DNA from: Shewanella sp. SNU WT4
Lineage (GTDB): Bacteria > Pseudomonadota > Gammaproteobacteria > Enterobacterales > Shewanellaceae
Assembly: GCF_006494715.1 (NCBI RefSeq)
Contig: NZ_CP041151.1
Span: 1,798,001-1,862,000, forward strand
Direction of reading: 5' to 3'
DNA: 64,000 nt
A program made the translations under genes and the position numbers. How positions within the stretch are numbered: position 1 is the first letter of the stretch; each line of letters opens with the position of its first letter. The notes under the pieces were generated by a model, which ran no database searches, had not been told where the DNA came from, and worked only from the letters and a program-made list of their open reading frames with translations. Positions 35,169 to 44,231 of this stretch are shown here, piece by piece.

Positions 35169-37934
35169 ATGTTAATTAATAAATTCTTAGCTCGTTCCAT
35201 CAAGGTTGCATTACTGAGTAGCGCTGGCGTCGCAGCCTTTGGTGTTGGTTCGGCGATTGCCGCAGAAGAAAAAATAGAACGAATTGAAGTGACTGGCTCA
35301 AGTATTAAACGTATCGATATGGAAGGTGCGTTGCCTGTTACTGTGATTACCAATGAAGATATAGCCCGTTCAGGCGCTGTGGATACCGCGGATTTAATTC
35401 AGCAATTACCATCAATGCAAGGTTTTACTGTTTCTGCTGACTCTGTGGGTGGTGGCGGTGGGGGTTTGCAAACCGCATCTATTCATGACTTAGGTGCATC
35501 CTATACCTTAGTGTTGATTAATGGTCGCCGCTTAGCACCATCGACCTCTGGTTCAACCATTGACTTGCAAAGTATTCCTTTAGCCGCTATTGAGCGCGTT
35601 GAAGTACTAACCGACGGTGCATCAGCATTATATGGTTCAGATGCGATTGCGGGTGTAGTGAACTTCATCCTAAAAGACAATGTTCAAGGTGTTCAACTTC
35701 AAGGGCGTTACGATAAACCACAAGAGTCGGGCGGAACTAGCTGGAATGGTAGCATTACCGGTGGTTTTGGTGACTTTGATGCCGATGGTTACAACGTTAT
35801 GCTGTCATATACCCATGATGACCAAAGCCAGTTATCATCAAAAGATCGTGACTTTGCCAGCTCCGGTATTATTAACTTCAAAAATGCGGGTAAGGATTAT
35901 ACCTTCTTCAACGGTTCCGGTAATGCGATACCAGGTAATGCTCGGGTTCGTGAAAAAGGCACTAATAACTGGCGGGTTTTTAACCCTTATGAACAAGCAA
36001 ATGGAAAATGTGCCGAAGACAACGCTTTGGTAGGAACTCAGTGTTTCTTTGACTTCACTTCTACCATTGAAATTGTTCCAGAAAGCACCAGAGATAGCTT
36101 ATTCGTTAATGCAAACGTTGCAATATCGGAAGATATTAAGTTATTTGCTGAAGGTATTTTTGCAAATCATACAACCACAGCTCGTATTGCTCCTTACCCA
36201 ACTGGTTATTTCCCAATTCCGGCAAACTCTGCGCTTGTTAGTCAATATGTTGTTCCGTATTTAACCGCCGCTGAAAAAGCACTTTATGATGCGGGTAACC
36301 TGGATTTTCAATCTAGATGGCGCGCATTACCAGCGGGCAATCGCACCACTGAATACGACACAACCGCTGTGCATTTAGTTACAGGTATCGATGGCGTTAT
36401 TAATGATTTTGATTTTGAAGCAGCACTGACTTACTCAACGAACGATCAAGAACAAAATTATCCTACCGGCTGGTTACTTGCCGACCCGTTCCTTAAAGCT
36501 GTTAGTAGCGGTAGTATTAACGTATTTATACCACCATCTGAACTTGATCAAGCCAGTAAAGATGCGTTAGCGCAAACCATTTATTCTGGCCCATGGAGTG
36601 GTAACAAAATTGAAACTTTAGGCGGAGACTTTAAAGGTTCATTACCAGTGTTTGAAATGGATGCTGGTCAAGCGTATTTGGGATTCGGCGCCGATTACCG
36701 CATGACATCCTTTAAGCAAAATATCGCTGAAGTTAACAAAAACGAAGAGATTTTATTCTTAAGTACTGATGACACTTATGATTTAGAGCGTAACACCTAT
36801 GGCTTATTTGGTGAGTTAGTAGTTCCTGTGTTTGAAGATCTTGAATTAACAGGTGCCCTGCGTTATGACTCAATTGGTGGTGTTGATGACAACCAAACAG
36901 GCACGAAGGTCAATGATTCGGTTAGCGATGTAACTTATAAGTTTAGCGGTCGTTACCAAGCGACGGAAGACTTGTTGTTACGTGCTTCTTACGGTACTGG
37001 TTTTAAGGCTCCATCTATGCTGGAAATTGCGCGTCCACGTGCAGAGTTTGGTGTGACTGGTGATTCTTACTCTTGCCCATTCCCAGCAGGTGACCCATTA
37101 GCAGCTTTCTGTTTACCAGGATTGTCACAATACTCAGTGTTTACTCAAGGCTTCCCTGAGCTAAAACCTGAGAAATCAACACAGTATTCATTTGGTGCTG
37201 TATTTGCACCAAGCCAAGAGTTCAGCATTGGTGTTGATTACTGGAATGTTGAAATGGAAGATCAGGTCACTTCACTAACGGAAGACCAGATTTTCTCTGA
37301 AGCAGAAAGATATCGCGATTTATTCACCACCAAACGTAACTTAGCCACCGGTGAAGATGAACTGGCGATTTTACAAACAGCGGTGAATGTTGGTAAGGCT
37401 AAATACAGCGGTGTTGATTGGAATGTAACCCTTAATAATGATTTAGGCTGGGGCGAGTTATCTTCCTACTTTGTTGGAACTTACATGATAGATAGTGAGT
37501 ACACTAAGCCTGGCACCGATGAATACATTAGTAGTCTTGGCGCGTTTGGTGATAACAACTCTGTGACCTTTAGAGTGGTATCCCACATAGGGACTACCTT
37601 AACGGTCGGAGATTCTCAAAACAGTTTAATAGCTAAGTACAAGTCAGGTTATCAAGATCAATTTAAGTCAAAAGAAGATTGTGGAGTTACTGATGCTGAT
37701 GGTGAGTGCGTTGATATTCAATTGCACGTGCCTTCATACACTACCGTTGACTTCCAATCACGTTACTTCTTTACTGAAAACTTTAATGCTACCTTCGGTA
37801 TAGCTAACTTGTTTGATAACGCACCTTCGTTATCATTACGCGGCGGTGGTTCAGGCCATCAGGTGGGTTATGACCCACGTTATACAGACTCCTTTGGTAG
37901 AACATTCTATCTACAAGCTGACGTAAAGTTCTAA
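35169..37934 (+). CDS. TonB-dependent outer-membrane receptor, second of a tandem pair
   Basis: A 921-residue paralogue of the preceding receptor. The signal peptide ends around SAIAAEE, then EKIERIEVTGSSIKRIDME. The plug has VTVITNEDIARSGAVDTADLIQ, YTLVLINGRRLAPSTSG, IPLAAIERVEVLTDGAS and YGSDAIAGVVNFILK. The barrel contains LLLRASYGTGFKAPSMLEIARP and ends in YLQADVKF. N-terminal and plug sequences are clearly related to the first receptor but the barrels differ, so the ligands may differ. GGGAG precedes the ATG. It has its own terminator and leader. Confidence 0.93.
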   Translation: MLINKFLARSIKVALLSSAGVAAFGVGSAIAAEEKIERIEVTGSSIKRIDMEGALPVTVITNEDIARSGAVDTADLIQQLPSMQGFTVSADSVGGGGGGLQTASIHDLGASYTLVLINGRRLAPSTSGSTIDLQSIPLAAIERVEVLTDGASALYGSDAIAGVVNFILKDNVQGVQLQGRYDKPQESGGTSWNGSITGGFGDFDADGYNVMLSYTHDDQSQLSSKDRDFASSGIINFKNAGKDYTFFNGSGNAIPGNARVREKGTNNWRVFNPYEQANGKCAEDNALVGTQCFFDFTSTIEIVPESTRDSLFVNANVAISEDIKLFAEGIFANHTTTARIAPYPTGYFPIPANSALVSQYVVPYLTAAEKALYDAGNLDFQSRWRALPAGNRTTEYDTTAVHLVTGIDGVINDFDFEAALTYSTNDQEQNYPTGWLLADPFLKAVSSGSINVFIPPSELDQASKDALAQTIYSGPWSGNKIETLGGDFKGSLPVFEMDAGQAYLGFGADYRMTSFKQNIAEVNKNEEILFLSTDDTYDLERNTYGLFGELVVPVFEDLELTGALRYDSIGGVDDNQTGTKVNDSVSDVTYKFSGRYQATEDLLLRASYGTGFKAPSMLEIARPRAEFGVTGDSYSCPFPAGDPLAAFCLPGLSQYSVFTQGFPELKPEKSTQYSFGAVFAPSQEFSIGVDYWNVEMEDQVTSLTEDQIFSEAERYRDLFTTKRNLATGEDELAILQTAVNVGKAKYSGVDWNVTLNNDLGWGELSSYFVGTYMIDSEYTKPGTDEYISSLGAFGDNNSVTFRVVSHIGTTLTVGDSQNSLIAKYKSGYQDQFKSKEDCGVTDADGECVDIQLHVPSYTTVDFQSRYFFTENFNATFGIANLFDNAPSLSLRGGGSGHQVGYDPRYTDSFGRTFYLQADVKF

Positions 37935-37975
37935 GTTTGATTTAAATAATACTTAATTAGCGTATTAACTTTAAA

Positions 37976-38008
37976 AATCCGAGCGTGTAAAACGTTCGGA
38001 TTTTTTTA
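37976..38008 (+). terminator. Terminator of the second receptor gene
   Basis: ATCCGAGCGT pairs with ACGTTCGGAT (one mismatch region) around GTAAA, followed by seven T. Confidence 0.88.
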
Positions 38009-38339
38009 TTGGATTAATTTTGTTGAAAAATAGTACTGATTGAGCTGAGTTTTTGATTTTTGATGATGACTTTTTCATTAACAATACCAATCCAATGCAT
38101 AAGCCTTATTTTTTATTCATGCTAACGCCAAAAAACGACTGAGTTTACCCTTGCTAAAAGTTGAGCAAAGCCTGCTTAATAGCCAACATTCATTATGCTT
38201 AAGGTGTTGTTTTATACCAGATTATAGTGGTATAAATAAGTCCGTTACTTGAGTGAAAAGGCTCAACAAGGAACAACTTAACTTAGTTTGAATGATTAAG
38301 TTTGATAAATGTTTTTTTGTTATTTTTGCTCAGGCCAAA

Positions 38340-38359
38340 TTGTTGACATAGGTCAACAA
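38340..38359. promoter_or_regulatory. Palindromic operator candidate of the TonB2-type operon
   Basis: TTGTTGAC and GTCAACAA are perfect complements around ATAG (8-4-8). TTGACA inside it could be a -35 element; AATGAT 18 bases later is a weak -10. If so, a protein bound here would block RNA polymerase. It lies about 185 bases upstream of the operon's first ATG. Confidence 0.55.
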
Positions 38360-38543
38360 TTTGTGAAATGATGCCTCTGTCTCTATACCTTGTACTGAAT
38401 ATAGAGAGCGAAATAAAATACTAACAATCACAAGAGAAAGACATACTTAGCAGTAATGTATGTGAGTTTCACCCTCAAGGTGTCGCGAAGCCATCCTTTA
38501 TCTGCAAGTTAACTTTTTATTCACTTCAAATTGGTTGGGAACT

Positions 38544-39326
38544 ATGTCCAAGGTAAGCAATAGAACAAAAATCGCTACTGCACTTGTTGGCGCTCTGGCG
38601 TTTGCCAGCAGCAACCTAGTGGTCGCAGATCCACTTACCGACGTGCAACAAGCGGATAGCAAAATTCACGCTGAAGGCGCTGCGTCACAGAAAAAAATTG
38701 ATAAACATTTTGATCAGGCGCAAGACATGCTGTTTGAATACAGCTCTGTCGCTGATGAGCGTGAATCTCTTAAAGCCTATAACAATTATGTGGCGACTTT
38801 AGTTGCCGATCAACAAAACACCATGTCGTCAATCCAAGCCGATATCAATGGTATCGACAAATTACGTCAAGGCGTGGTGCCTTTGATGTTTAATATGGTT
38901 GATTCGTTGGAGCAGTTCGTTCAATTAGATCTACCTTTTAACTCAGATGTTCGTGCTGAACGTGTTAAAAACTTGCGTAATCTTCTCAATACAGCAGAAG
39001 TCTCTTTAGCTGAAAAATATCGCTTGATATTAGATGCCTACAGTATTGAGCGTGAATACGGTAACTTTGTTGAAGTTAAACCTGGCCAAATTAACATAGA
39101 TGGTAAAGAAGTCTTAGTCGATTTCTTTAACTTAGGTCGTGTCGCTCTTTACGCGCAAAGCTTAGATCAACGTTCTGGTTGGATATATAACCCAGAAACT
39201 AAATCTTGGGATGTACTGGCTGACAGCTATATGCGTGAACTGACCAAAGGTATTCGCATTGCTCGTAAGCAAGGCGCACCAGATATGTTCGCATTACCAG
39301 TTCCAGCTGCGGAGGCTGCACAATAA
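38544..39326 (+). CDS. DUF3450 periplasmic accessory protein of a TonB2-type system
   Basis: A 260-residue exported protein; the signal peptide ends around LVVADP. The rest is largely helical with long coiled segments (DVQQADSKIHAEGAASQKKIDKHF, DQQNTMSSIQADINGIDKLRQ). The block GEVLVDFFNLGRVALYAQSLD-like region (KEVLVDFFNLGRVALYAQ, then GWIYNPETKSWDVLADSYMR) matches DUF3450. Proteins of this family are consistently the first gene of TonB2-type energising operons with TtpC. The exact role is unknown. The ATG at 38544 is preferred over a TTG three codons earlier, and the stop overlaps the next ATG by one base. Confidence 0.87.
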   Translation: MSKVSNRTKIATALVGALAFASSNLVVADPLTDVQQADSKIHAEGAASQKKIDKHFDQAQDMLFEYSSVADERESLKAYNNYVATLVADQQNTMSSIQADINGIDKLRQGVVPLMFNMVDSLEQFVQLDLPFNSDVRAERVKNLRNLLNTAEVSLAEKYRLILDAYSIEREYGNFVEVKPGQINIDGKEVLVDFFNLGRVALYAQSLDQRSGWIYNPETKSWDVLADSYMRELTKGIRIARKQGAPDMFALPVPAAEAAQ

Positions 39327-40678
39327 TGAAAAAGTTAATTATTTCAGCTGTAGTAGCAGCAACTTTCGCGTTAACGGGCACGGCAATTGCTGCCGAACAG
39401 CCTAAAAATATCGATCAATTATTTCAGCAAGTACAAGCAGACCGCGCTAACTCTGCGAAAACTAACAGTAAACGTGAAGCTGAATTTCAAGCTGAACGTG
39501 GCGATAAAGCCGCCATGCTTAAGCGTGAAAAAGATGGCTTAGCGGCTGAACGTCAGCGTGGTATTGATCTTAACCAAGCCTTTCTTGACAACGAGCGTAA
39601 AATTGCTCAGTTAGAAGAAGATTTAAAGACAGCTCAAGGTGACTTGGGGGAAATGTTTGGTGTGGTTAAAGGTGAAGCCGGTGATTTCGCTGGTAAGTTA
39701 GTGGGTTCTAACATTAGCGCTCAATATCCTGGTCGCAATGCATTTATCGCCGATTTAGGTGCTCGTAAACAGTTACCTAAGATTGAGGAATTGCAGCAAT
39801 TCTGGGAAGCACAGTTATTTGAAATGGTAGAAAGCGGCAAAGTCGTAAACTTCCAGGGTAAAGTGACTGATATTGAAGGTAACGTACGTGACACCACTAT
39901 TACTCGTGTGGGTCCATTCAACTTATTAGCCGACGGTGAATATGTTGTATACAACAATGAACTGAACATCATTCAGGAATTGTCACAACAACCTGATGGC
40001 TATGTAGTTAATACAGTGAAGCCTTTCCAGGCCGCATCTGCTGGCACTGAAGTATTGTACATCGACCCAGTTAAAGGCGTGTTACTGAGTATCTTTACTC
40101 AGAAAGCAACCTTTGAAGATCGTCTGGAGTCGGGTGGCGTGATTGGTTACATCATTCTGGCACTGCTGGCATTAGGTGCGCTGATCTCTGTTGAGCGTCT
40201 TGTTACTCTGTATGTAATTGGCGCGAAAGTTAAAGCTCAGAGCAAGAATGTGGACAATCCAGGTAACAACCCATTAGGTCGTATCTTGAAGGTTTATCAA
40301 GCTAACAAGAATGTTGACGTTGAAACCTTAGAACTCAAGTTAGACGAAGCCATCTTGAAAGAAACACCTGCCATTGAAGCTCGTATTCCAATTCTTAAGG
40401 TATTGGCGGCGATTGCTCCTATGATGGGTCTGTTAGGTACAGTAACAGGTATGATTGCAACCTTCCAAAGTATCCAATTGTTTGGTACTGGCGATCCTAA
40501 GCTGATGGCAGGTGGTATTTCTATGGCACTGGTAACCACAGTTCAGGGCTTAGTTGCAGCATTACCTCTGATGTTATTACATGCCATTCTAGTGGCTCGC
40601 AGTAAGACAATCGTACAAATTCTTGAAGAGCAAAGTGCTGGTATCATAGCCGCACACGCTGAGAAGAGGGCTGACTAA
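39326..40678 (+). CDS. TtpC-like large ExbB/TolQ-family protein
   Basis: A 450-residue inner-membrane protein. A signal peptide (MKKLIISAVVAATFALTGTAIA) precedes a periplasmic coiled coil of roughly residues 25-110 (REAEFQAERGDKAAMLKREKDGL and following), then a soluble region. The C-terminal third is a MotA/TolQ/ExbB proton-channel domain (ILKVLAAIAPMMGLLGTVTGMIATFQ, MAGGISMALVTTVQGLVAALPL). This layout is that of TtpC, which in Vibrio is needed for TonB2-dependent transport. It is coupled to both neighbours by one-base overlaps (TAATG). Confidence 0.88.
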   Translation: MKKLIISAVVAATFALTGTAIAAEQPKNIDQLFQQVQADRANSAKTNSKREAEFQAERGDKAAMLKREKDGLAAERQRGIDLNQAFLDNERKIAQLEEDLKTAQGDLGEMFGVVKGEAGDFAGKLVGSNISAQYPGRNAFIADLGARKQLPKIEELQQFWEAQLFEMVESGKVVNFQGKVTDIEGNVRDTTITRVGPFNLLADGEYVVYNNELNIIQELSQQPDGYVVNTVKPFQAASAGTEVLYIDPVKGVLLSIFTQKATFEDRLESGGVIGYIILALLALGALISVERLVTLYVIGAKVKAQSKNVDNPGNNPLGRILKVYQANKNVDVETLELKLDEAILKETPAIEARIPILKVLAAIAPMMGLLGTVTGMIATFQSIQLFGTGDPKLMAGGISMALVTTVQGLVAALPLMLLHAILVARSKTIVQILEEQSAGIIAAHAEKRAD

Positions 40679-41205
40679 TGATGCTATTCCTGATGGATAT
40701 TTGGGATTCCGTCAGGGGCTTCATGGCCTCCGGAGGCGATGTCCTCTGGTTGGTTGCGGTAGTGTTGTTTTTAATGTGGGTGTTAATGCTTGAACGTTTT
40801 TGGTACCTCAATTGGGTGTCACCAAATCAACATAAAGCCATTATCGCTACATGGGAACAGAGGACAGATACTACGTCCTGGTATGCACACCGCATCCGTG
40901 AAGCTTGGATATCTCAAGCAAAGCAAGAATTAAACGCGCGTATGCTGTTAATTAAAACTCTGGTAGCTGTTTGTCCAATGATAGGTCTGCTTGGCACGGT
41001 AACCGGTATGATTGCAGTGTTCGATGTAATGGCAGTACATGGGACGAGTAATGCTCGTATGATGGCAGCTGGTATTTCAATGGCGACCGTGCCGACAATG
41101 GCGGGAATGGTTGCGGCGCTTTCTGGGGTGTTTTTTAGCACTCGGTTAGATGCCAAAATGAAAATCAGTCTGGAAAAGCTGAAAGACAGCCTGTCTCACC
41201 ACTAG
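40678..41205 (+). CDS. exbB: ExbB-type proton channel subunit
   Basis: A 175-residue inner-membrane protein of the MotA/TolQ/ExbB family with three membrane segments: the first is VLWLVAVVLFLMWVLMLERFWYL, and the core is LLIKTLVAVCPMIGLLGTVTGMIAVFDVM and MMAAGISMATVPTMAGMVAALSGVFF. With ExbD it passes proton-motive force to TonB. It is the short ExbB2 form that accompanies TtpC. exbD follows after 14 bases. Confidence 0.93.
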   Translation: MMLFLMDIWDSVRGFMASGGDVLWLVAVVLFLMWVLMLERFWYLNWVSPNQHKAIIATWEQRTDTTSWYAHRIREAWISQAKQELNARMLLIKTLVAVCPMIGLLGTVTGMIAVFDVMAVHGTSNARMMAAGISMATVPTMAGMVAALSGVFFSTRLDAKMKISLEKLKDSLSHH

Positions 41206-41219
41206 AAGAGATATTAAAC

Positions 41220-41624
41220 ATGGCACGTAAAAAGCATTCCGTAATGGATGATGAAGCGCAAATTGATATGACACCGATGCTTGACATCGTGTTTATCATG
41301 CTGATCTTCTTTATTGTGACGACTTCGTTTGTTAAGCCTTCAGGTCTTGACTACAACAAGCCTGAAGCGTCCCAAGCGACCACGAAGCCTTCTGCGAACA
41401 TCTTTATTGGTGTAAGTAAGACAGGCGTGATTATGATGGAAAACCGTCAGGTTGATATCGAACGAGTAACGGCTAACGTTGAACGTATGTTGGCTGAAGC
41501 GCCTGAAGCTGCTGTATTAATTCAAGCAGACAAAGATGCTCAGCACGGCTTAGTGGTTAAGGTTCTTGATCAAGTTAAGTCAGCCGGTATTTCTAAAATA
41601 TCCGTATCAGCGGGGAAGGATTAA
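41220..41624 (+). CDS. exbD: ExbD-type biopolymer transport protein
   Basis: A 134-residue single-span protein that forms the ExbBD stator with ExbB. DDEAQIDMTPMLDIVFIMLIFFIVTTSFV contains the membrane helix with the essential Asp (in MLDIVF). The periplasmic domain has VLIQADKDAQHGLVVKVLDQVKSAGISKISVSA, the family pattern. The stop at 41622-41624 is one base before the tonB ATG. Confidence 0.94.
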   Translation: MARKKHSVMDDEAQIDMTPMLDIVFIMLIFFIVTTSFVKPSGLDYNKPEASQATTKPSANIFIGVSKTGVIMMENRQVDIERVTANVERMLAEAPEAAVLIQADKDAQHGLVVKVLDQVKSAGISKISVSAGKD

Positions 41625-41625
41625 T

Positions 41626-42252
41626 ATGCTAAGAGCAATAGTATCAATCATAGTTGGTGCTGCTATTACTTTTGCTCTGTTCGTGTTTATGGCGTTTTTG
41701 ATTGGTGGCGGCGCTCAGCGCGCCGACGTCGGAGAAGACGCACCTGTTATTGAAATAACGATGGATAAACAGGATTCGACAGCTCAAAAGAAGCCAAGGG
41801 TAGTTCCTAAGCCGCCACCACCACCAGAAAAGCCACCGCAGTTGGAGCAAGCTCCACCTGAGACGTCTTCTAACCTCGACACCAATATGTCATTCAATAT
41901 GAATGGCGTAGCGGCAGAGGGTGTGAGTACCGGCTTTAAACTTGGCGATATGATGACACGAGATGGCGATGCCACCCCGGTTGTTCGTATTGACCCTCAA
42001 TGGCCAGTGCAGGCGTTACGCGATGGTAAAGAAGGCTTTGTTCAGCTGAGTTTTACCATTAACGAGCTCGGCGGTGTTGAAGATATTGAAATCATGAATG
42101 CTGAGCCAAAGCGCTTGTTTGATCGTGAGGCCAAGCGTGCATTGTCAAAGTGGAAGTACAAGCCGAAGATTGTTGATGGCAAGCCAATGAAGCAACCTGG
42201 CATGACAGTTCAACTTGATTTTAAACTAGATAAAGCACAGCAGGGAGGATAA
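41626..42252 (+). CDS. tonB: TonB2-type energy transducer
   Basis: A 208-residue TonB-family protein that spans the periplasm and opens outer-membrane receptors. The ATG at 41626 follows GGAAGGA and gives MLRAIVSIIVGAAITFALFVFMAFLI, the membrane anchor; the reading frame is open 20 codons upstream but that would overlap exbD. A short Pro/Lys-rich spacer (PRVVPKPPPPPEKPP) is followed by the C-terminal receptor-binding domain (VVRIDPQWPVQALRDGKEGFV, FDREAKRALSKWKYKPKIVDG). The spacer is short, as in TonB2-class proteins. The TPR gene's start follows after two bases. Confidence 0.93.
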   Translation: MLRAIVSIIVGAAITFALFVFMAFLIGGGAQRADVGEDAPVIEITMDKQDSTAQKKPRVVPKPPPPPEKPPQLEQAPPETSSNLDTNMSFNMNGVAAEGVSTGFKLGDMMTRDGDATPVVRIDPQWPVQALRDGKEGFVQLSFTINELGGVEDIEIMNAEPKRLFDREAKRALSKWKYKPKIVDGKPMKQPGMTVQLDFKLDKAQQGG

Positions 42253-42254
42253 GC

Positions 42255-43508
42255 ATGCGTAAAGTAACTCAATGTGCCACAGCATTATTATTAACCCTGT
42301 GTGGTGGCAGTCTAGTGTTATCGCCTTTGGCCATGGCCAAAGACGATTGCCAGATTGATACACGTAAGTCACAAGCAGTTGGTGAGCGCAGTGGTAAGAA
42401 AGTTCAACGTTCTTACGAAGCCTATACTAACGGCAATTTAGATGAGGCTATTGGGCTTTTGCTAGAAGCAAATCCTTCTGATTCATTTGATAAGGCTTAT
42501 GTAGGTCGCATGCTCGGTAACTTTTATGCCGAAAAAGGCGACATGTCGGCGGCTCGCAAATATCTGAAACAAGCGGTTGATGCCAATATTTTAAGTGGTA
42601 CTGACCATGCGGCTACTTTACGTCTATATGCTGATATCTTGTTGCAAGAGAAACAGTATAAAGAGGCGATTCCTTACTACAACAAGTGGATGGAGTTTAC
42701 CTGCAAAACCAATGATGCCAATATTTATAAGCGCATTGGGGTAGCCCACACTGAGCTGGAGCAGTGGGATAAAGTGCTGGCGGTAGCAGATAAAGGTATC
42801 GAGTTTGCTGATAAGCCAGATCAAGCGCTATATCAGATGAAGTTGACGGCTTACTACAACAAGAAACAGTATAAAAATGCCGTTTCTGTGCTTGAGGTGA
42901 TGATCCCAATTTGGCAAACAGATAAACGCCTGTGGGTTCAATTAGCTCAGTTTTATGTAGTTACTGAAAACTATGATAAAGCGCTAGCAACATACGATTT
43001 AGCTTACAAAAATGGCTTTTTAGATACCGACGCTAACATTACCCGTTTAGCCCAATTGTTAAATCAAAAAGAGTCACCTTATCGTGCGGCTCAGATTTAT
43101 CAAAAGGCGTTGGATAGTGGTGTTATCGCTAAAGATGCTAAGTCCTATAAGTTATTAGCGACTTTCTTTCAAAATGCGAAAGAAACCTCTAAAGCTGCAC
43201 AATATTATGGCTTAGCTGCTGATGCTGGTGGTGATGGTGATTTATATTTGCGACAAGGCCGTCTGTTAGCCTTAAGTCAAGAGTATGAAAAAGCTATTCC
43301 TGCGTTGAAAAAAGCGTTAGATGCTGGGATTAAAAACCCAGGAGAAGCTCAGTTTGAAATGGCTTTGGCCTATTTGAATCTTAAACAGTATAAGGCTGCT
43401 TATAATAATGCAGTATTAGCTGCCAATGATAAGAAGACAGAGCGCAGTGCTAAGAGTTATATGGCATATATCAAAGAAAAAGCGCGTATTTACAACGTTA
43501 CTTTGTAA
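42255..43508 (+). CDS. TPR-repeat periplasmic protein, last gene of the TonB2-type operon
   Basis: A 417-residue protein with a signal peptide (MRKVTQCATALLLTLCGGS, cleavage probably after AMA) followed by about ten tetratricopeptide-like repeats, for example AIGLLLEANPSDSFDKAYVG, AARKYLKQAVDANI, AIPYYNKWMEFTCK, ALATYDLAYKNGFLD and AIPALKKALDAGIKN. TPR proteins act as scaffolds. Conserved linkage to tonB suggests a role in receptor energising, but this is inference. GGAGG lies inside the tonB end. A terminator follows. Confidence 0.88.
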   Translation: MRKVTQCATALLLTLCGGSLVLSPLAMAKDDCQIDTRKSQAVGERSGKKVQRSYEAYTNGNLDEAIGLLLEANPSDSFDKAYVGRMLGNFYAEKGDMSAARKYLKQAVDANILSGTDHAATLRLYADILLQEKQYKEAIPYYNKWMEFTCKTNDANIYKRIGVAHTELEQWDKVLAVADKGIEFADKPDQALYQMKLTAYYNKKQYKNAVSVLEVMIPIWQTDKRLWVQLAQFYVVTENYDKALATYDLAYKNGFLDTDANITRLAQLLNQKESPYRAAQIYQKALDSGVIAKDAKSYKLLATFFQNAKETSKAAQYYGLAADAGGDGDLYLRQGRLLALSQEYEKAIPALKKALDAGIKNPGEAQFEMALAYLNLKQYKAAYNNAVLAANDKKTERSAKSYMAYIKEKARIYNVTL

Positions 43509-43530
43509 TAGTTTATTGAATGAATGCCTT

Positions 43531-43556
43531 AAAAAGCCCGCATCGCGGGCTTTTTT
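43531..43556 (+). terminator. Terminator of the TonB2-type operon
   Basis: AAAAAGCCCGC pairs with GCGGGCTTTTTT around a three-base loop. Confidence 0.93.
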
Positions 43557-43649
43557 ATTACTGACATTTCGCGGCTAATTGGTGGGTTAGCGATTAGCTT
43601 TTGGCATTAGTTAATGCTAACTTATTGAATAATAAAGTGGTACAGACAG

Positions 43650-44162
43650 TTAAGCTCTTTGCATATATTTAAGCGCTAAATGTTGGTTTTGCCGCTCTAA
43701 ATCATCACTGATTTGCTCGACAAAATTAAATAACTGCTCGATATTATTGCGTCTATCAGGAACGCACACGCCAGAGGCAATTTTATAGTCAAGGGTAAAA
43801 CTATGATCTTGGCCATAAGTTGCCATAAACTGACTTATCTGCTCTTCGACTCTTGCAATAACTACATCCGCGCCTTCTTCATTAATGTTAAATAAACCTA
43901 AGGCAAAGATATCTTTGTCAAACTTCGCAATTAAATCGGTCGCTCTTAATAAACTTTTTTCAATGTCATGACTGAATATTTCGAGTAATTTATGATGTTT
44001 AATCATTTCATGAATATGCGGCCTTAGATACACTAGCGCTAAGCTTTGCTCTTCACGCAAATGCCGATACCATTCACGATTAAATACCTCAAGAAAATAT
44101 TCTTGGTTATAGATACCAGTTTGTGGATCTCTAAAGCTGGCATTACGAAATGAATAAATCAT
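43650..44162 (-). CDS. Degenerate GGDEF-domain protein
   Basis: A 170-residue soluble protein that resembles a diguanylate cyclase domain. The N-terminal DPQTGIYNQEYFLEVFNREW fits the first conserved GGDEF-domain block (D-x-TGxxNR). The active-site loop GG(D/E)EF is absent: the aligned region reads KFDKDIFALGLFN. Later segments (EEQISQFMATYGQD, LDYKIASGVCVPDRRNNIEQLFNFVEQ) follow the fold's expected pattern. It is therefore unlikely to make cyclic di-GMP and may be a sensor or a relic. The ATG at 44162 has GGGAGG six bases upstream and is preferred over the ATG eight codons earlier. It is divergent from the DUF885 gene. Confidence 0.75.
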   Translation of the reverse strand: MIYSFRNASFRDPQTGIYNQEYFLEVFNREWYRHLREEQSLALVYLRPHIHEMIKHHKLLEIFSHDIEKSLLRATDLIAKFDKDIFALGLFNINEEGADVVIARVEEQISQFMATYGQDHSFTLDYKIASGVCVPDRRNNIEQLFNFVEQISDDLERQNQHLALKYMQRA

Positions 44163-44231
44163 ATGGCGCCTCCCTGTCCTAATCATAAGTATAGAAATAT
44201 CTGGGAAAAAGCCTGCATCTGGAGAATAAAA

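Larger units (their letters stand above)
37935..38543. other. Long intergenic region before the TonB2-type operon
   Basis: About 600 AT-rich bases with no convincing gene. It holds the receptor terminator (37976-38008), a perfect palindrome at 38340-38359 that overlaps a possible -35 (TTGACA, 38343-38348), and a GGGA ribosome-binding site before the ATG at 38544. Minor inverted repeats (TTGAG/CTCAA near 38248-38265) may be chance. Confidence 0.55.

Noticed and set aside
43650..44162. Active diguanylate cyclase
   Set aside because: The GG(D/E)EF loop is absent, so only a degenerate domain is claimed.
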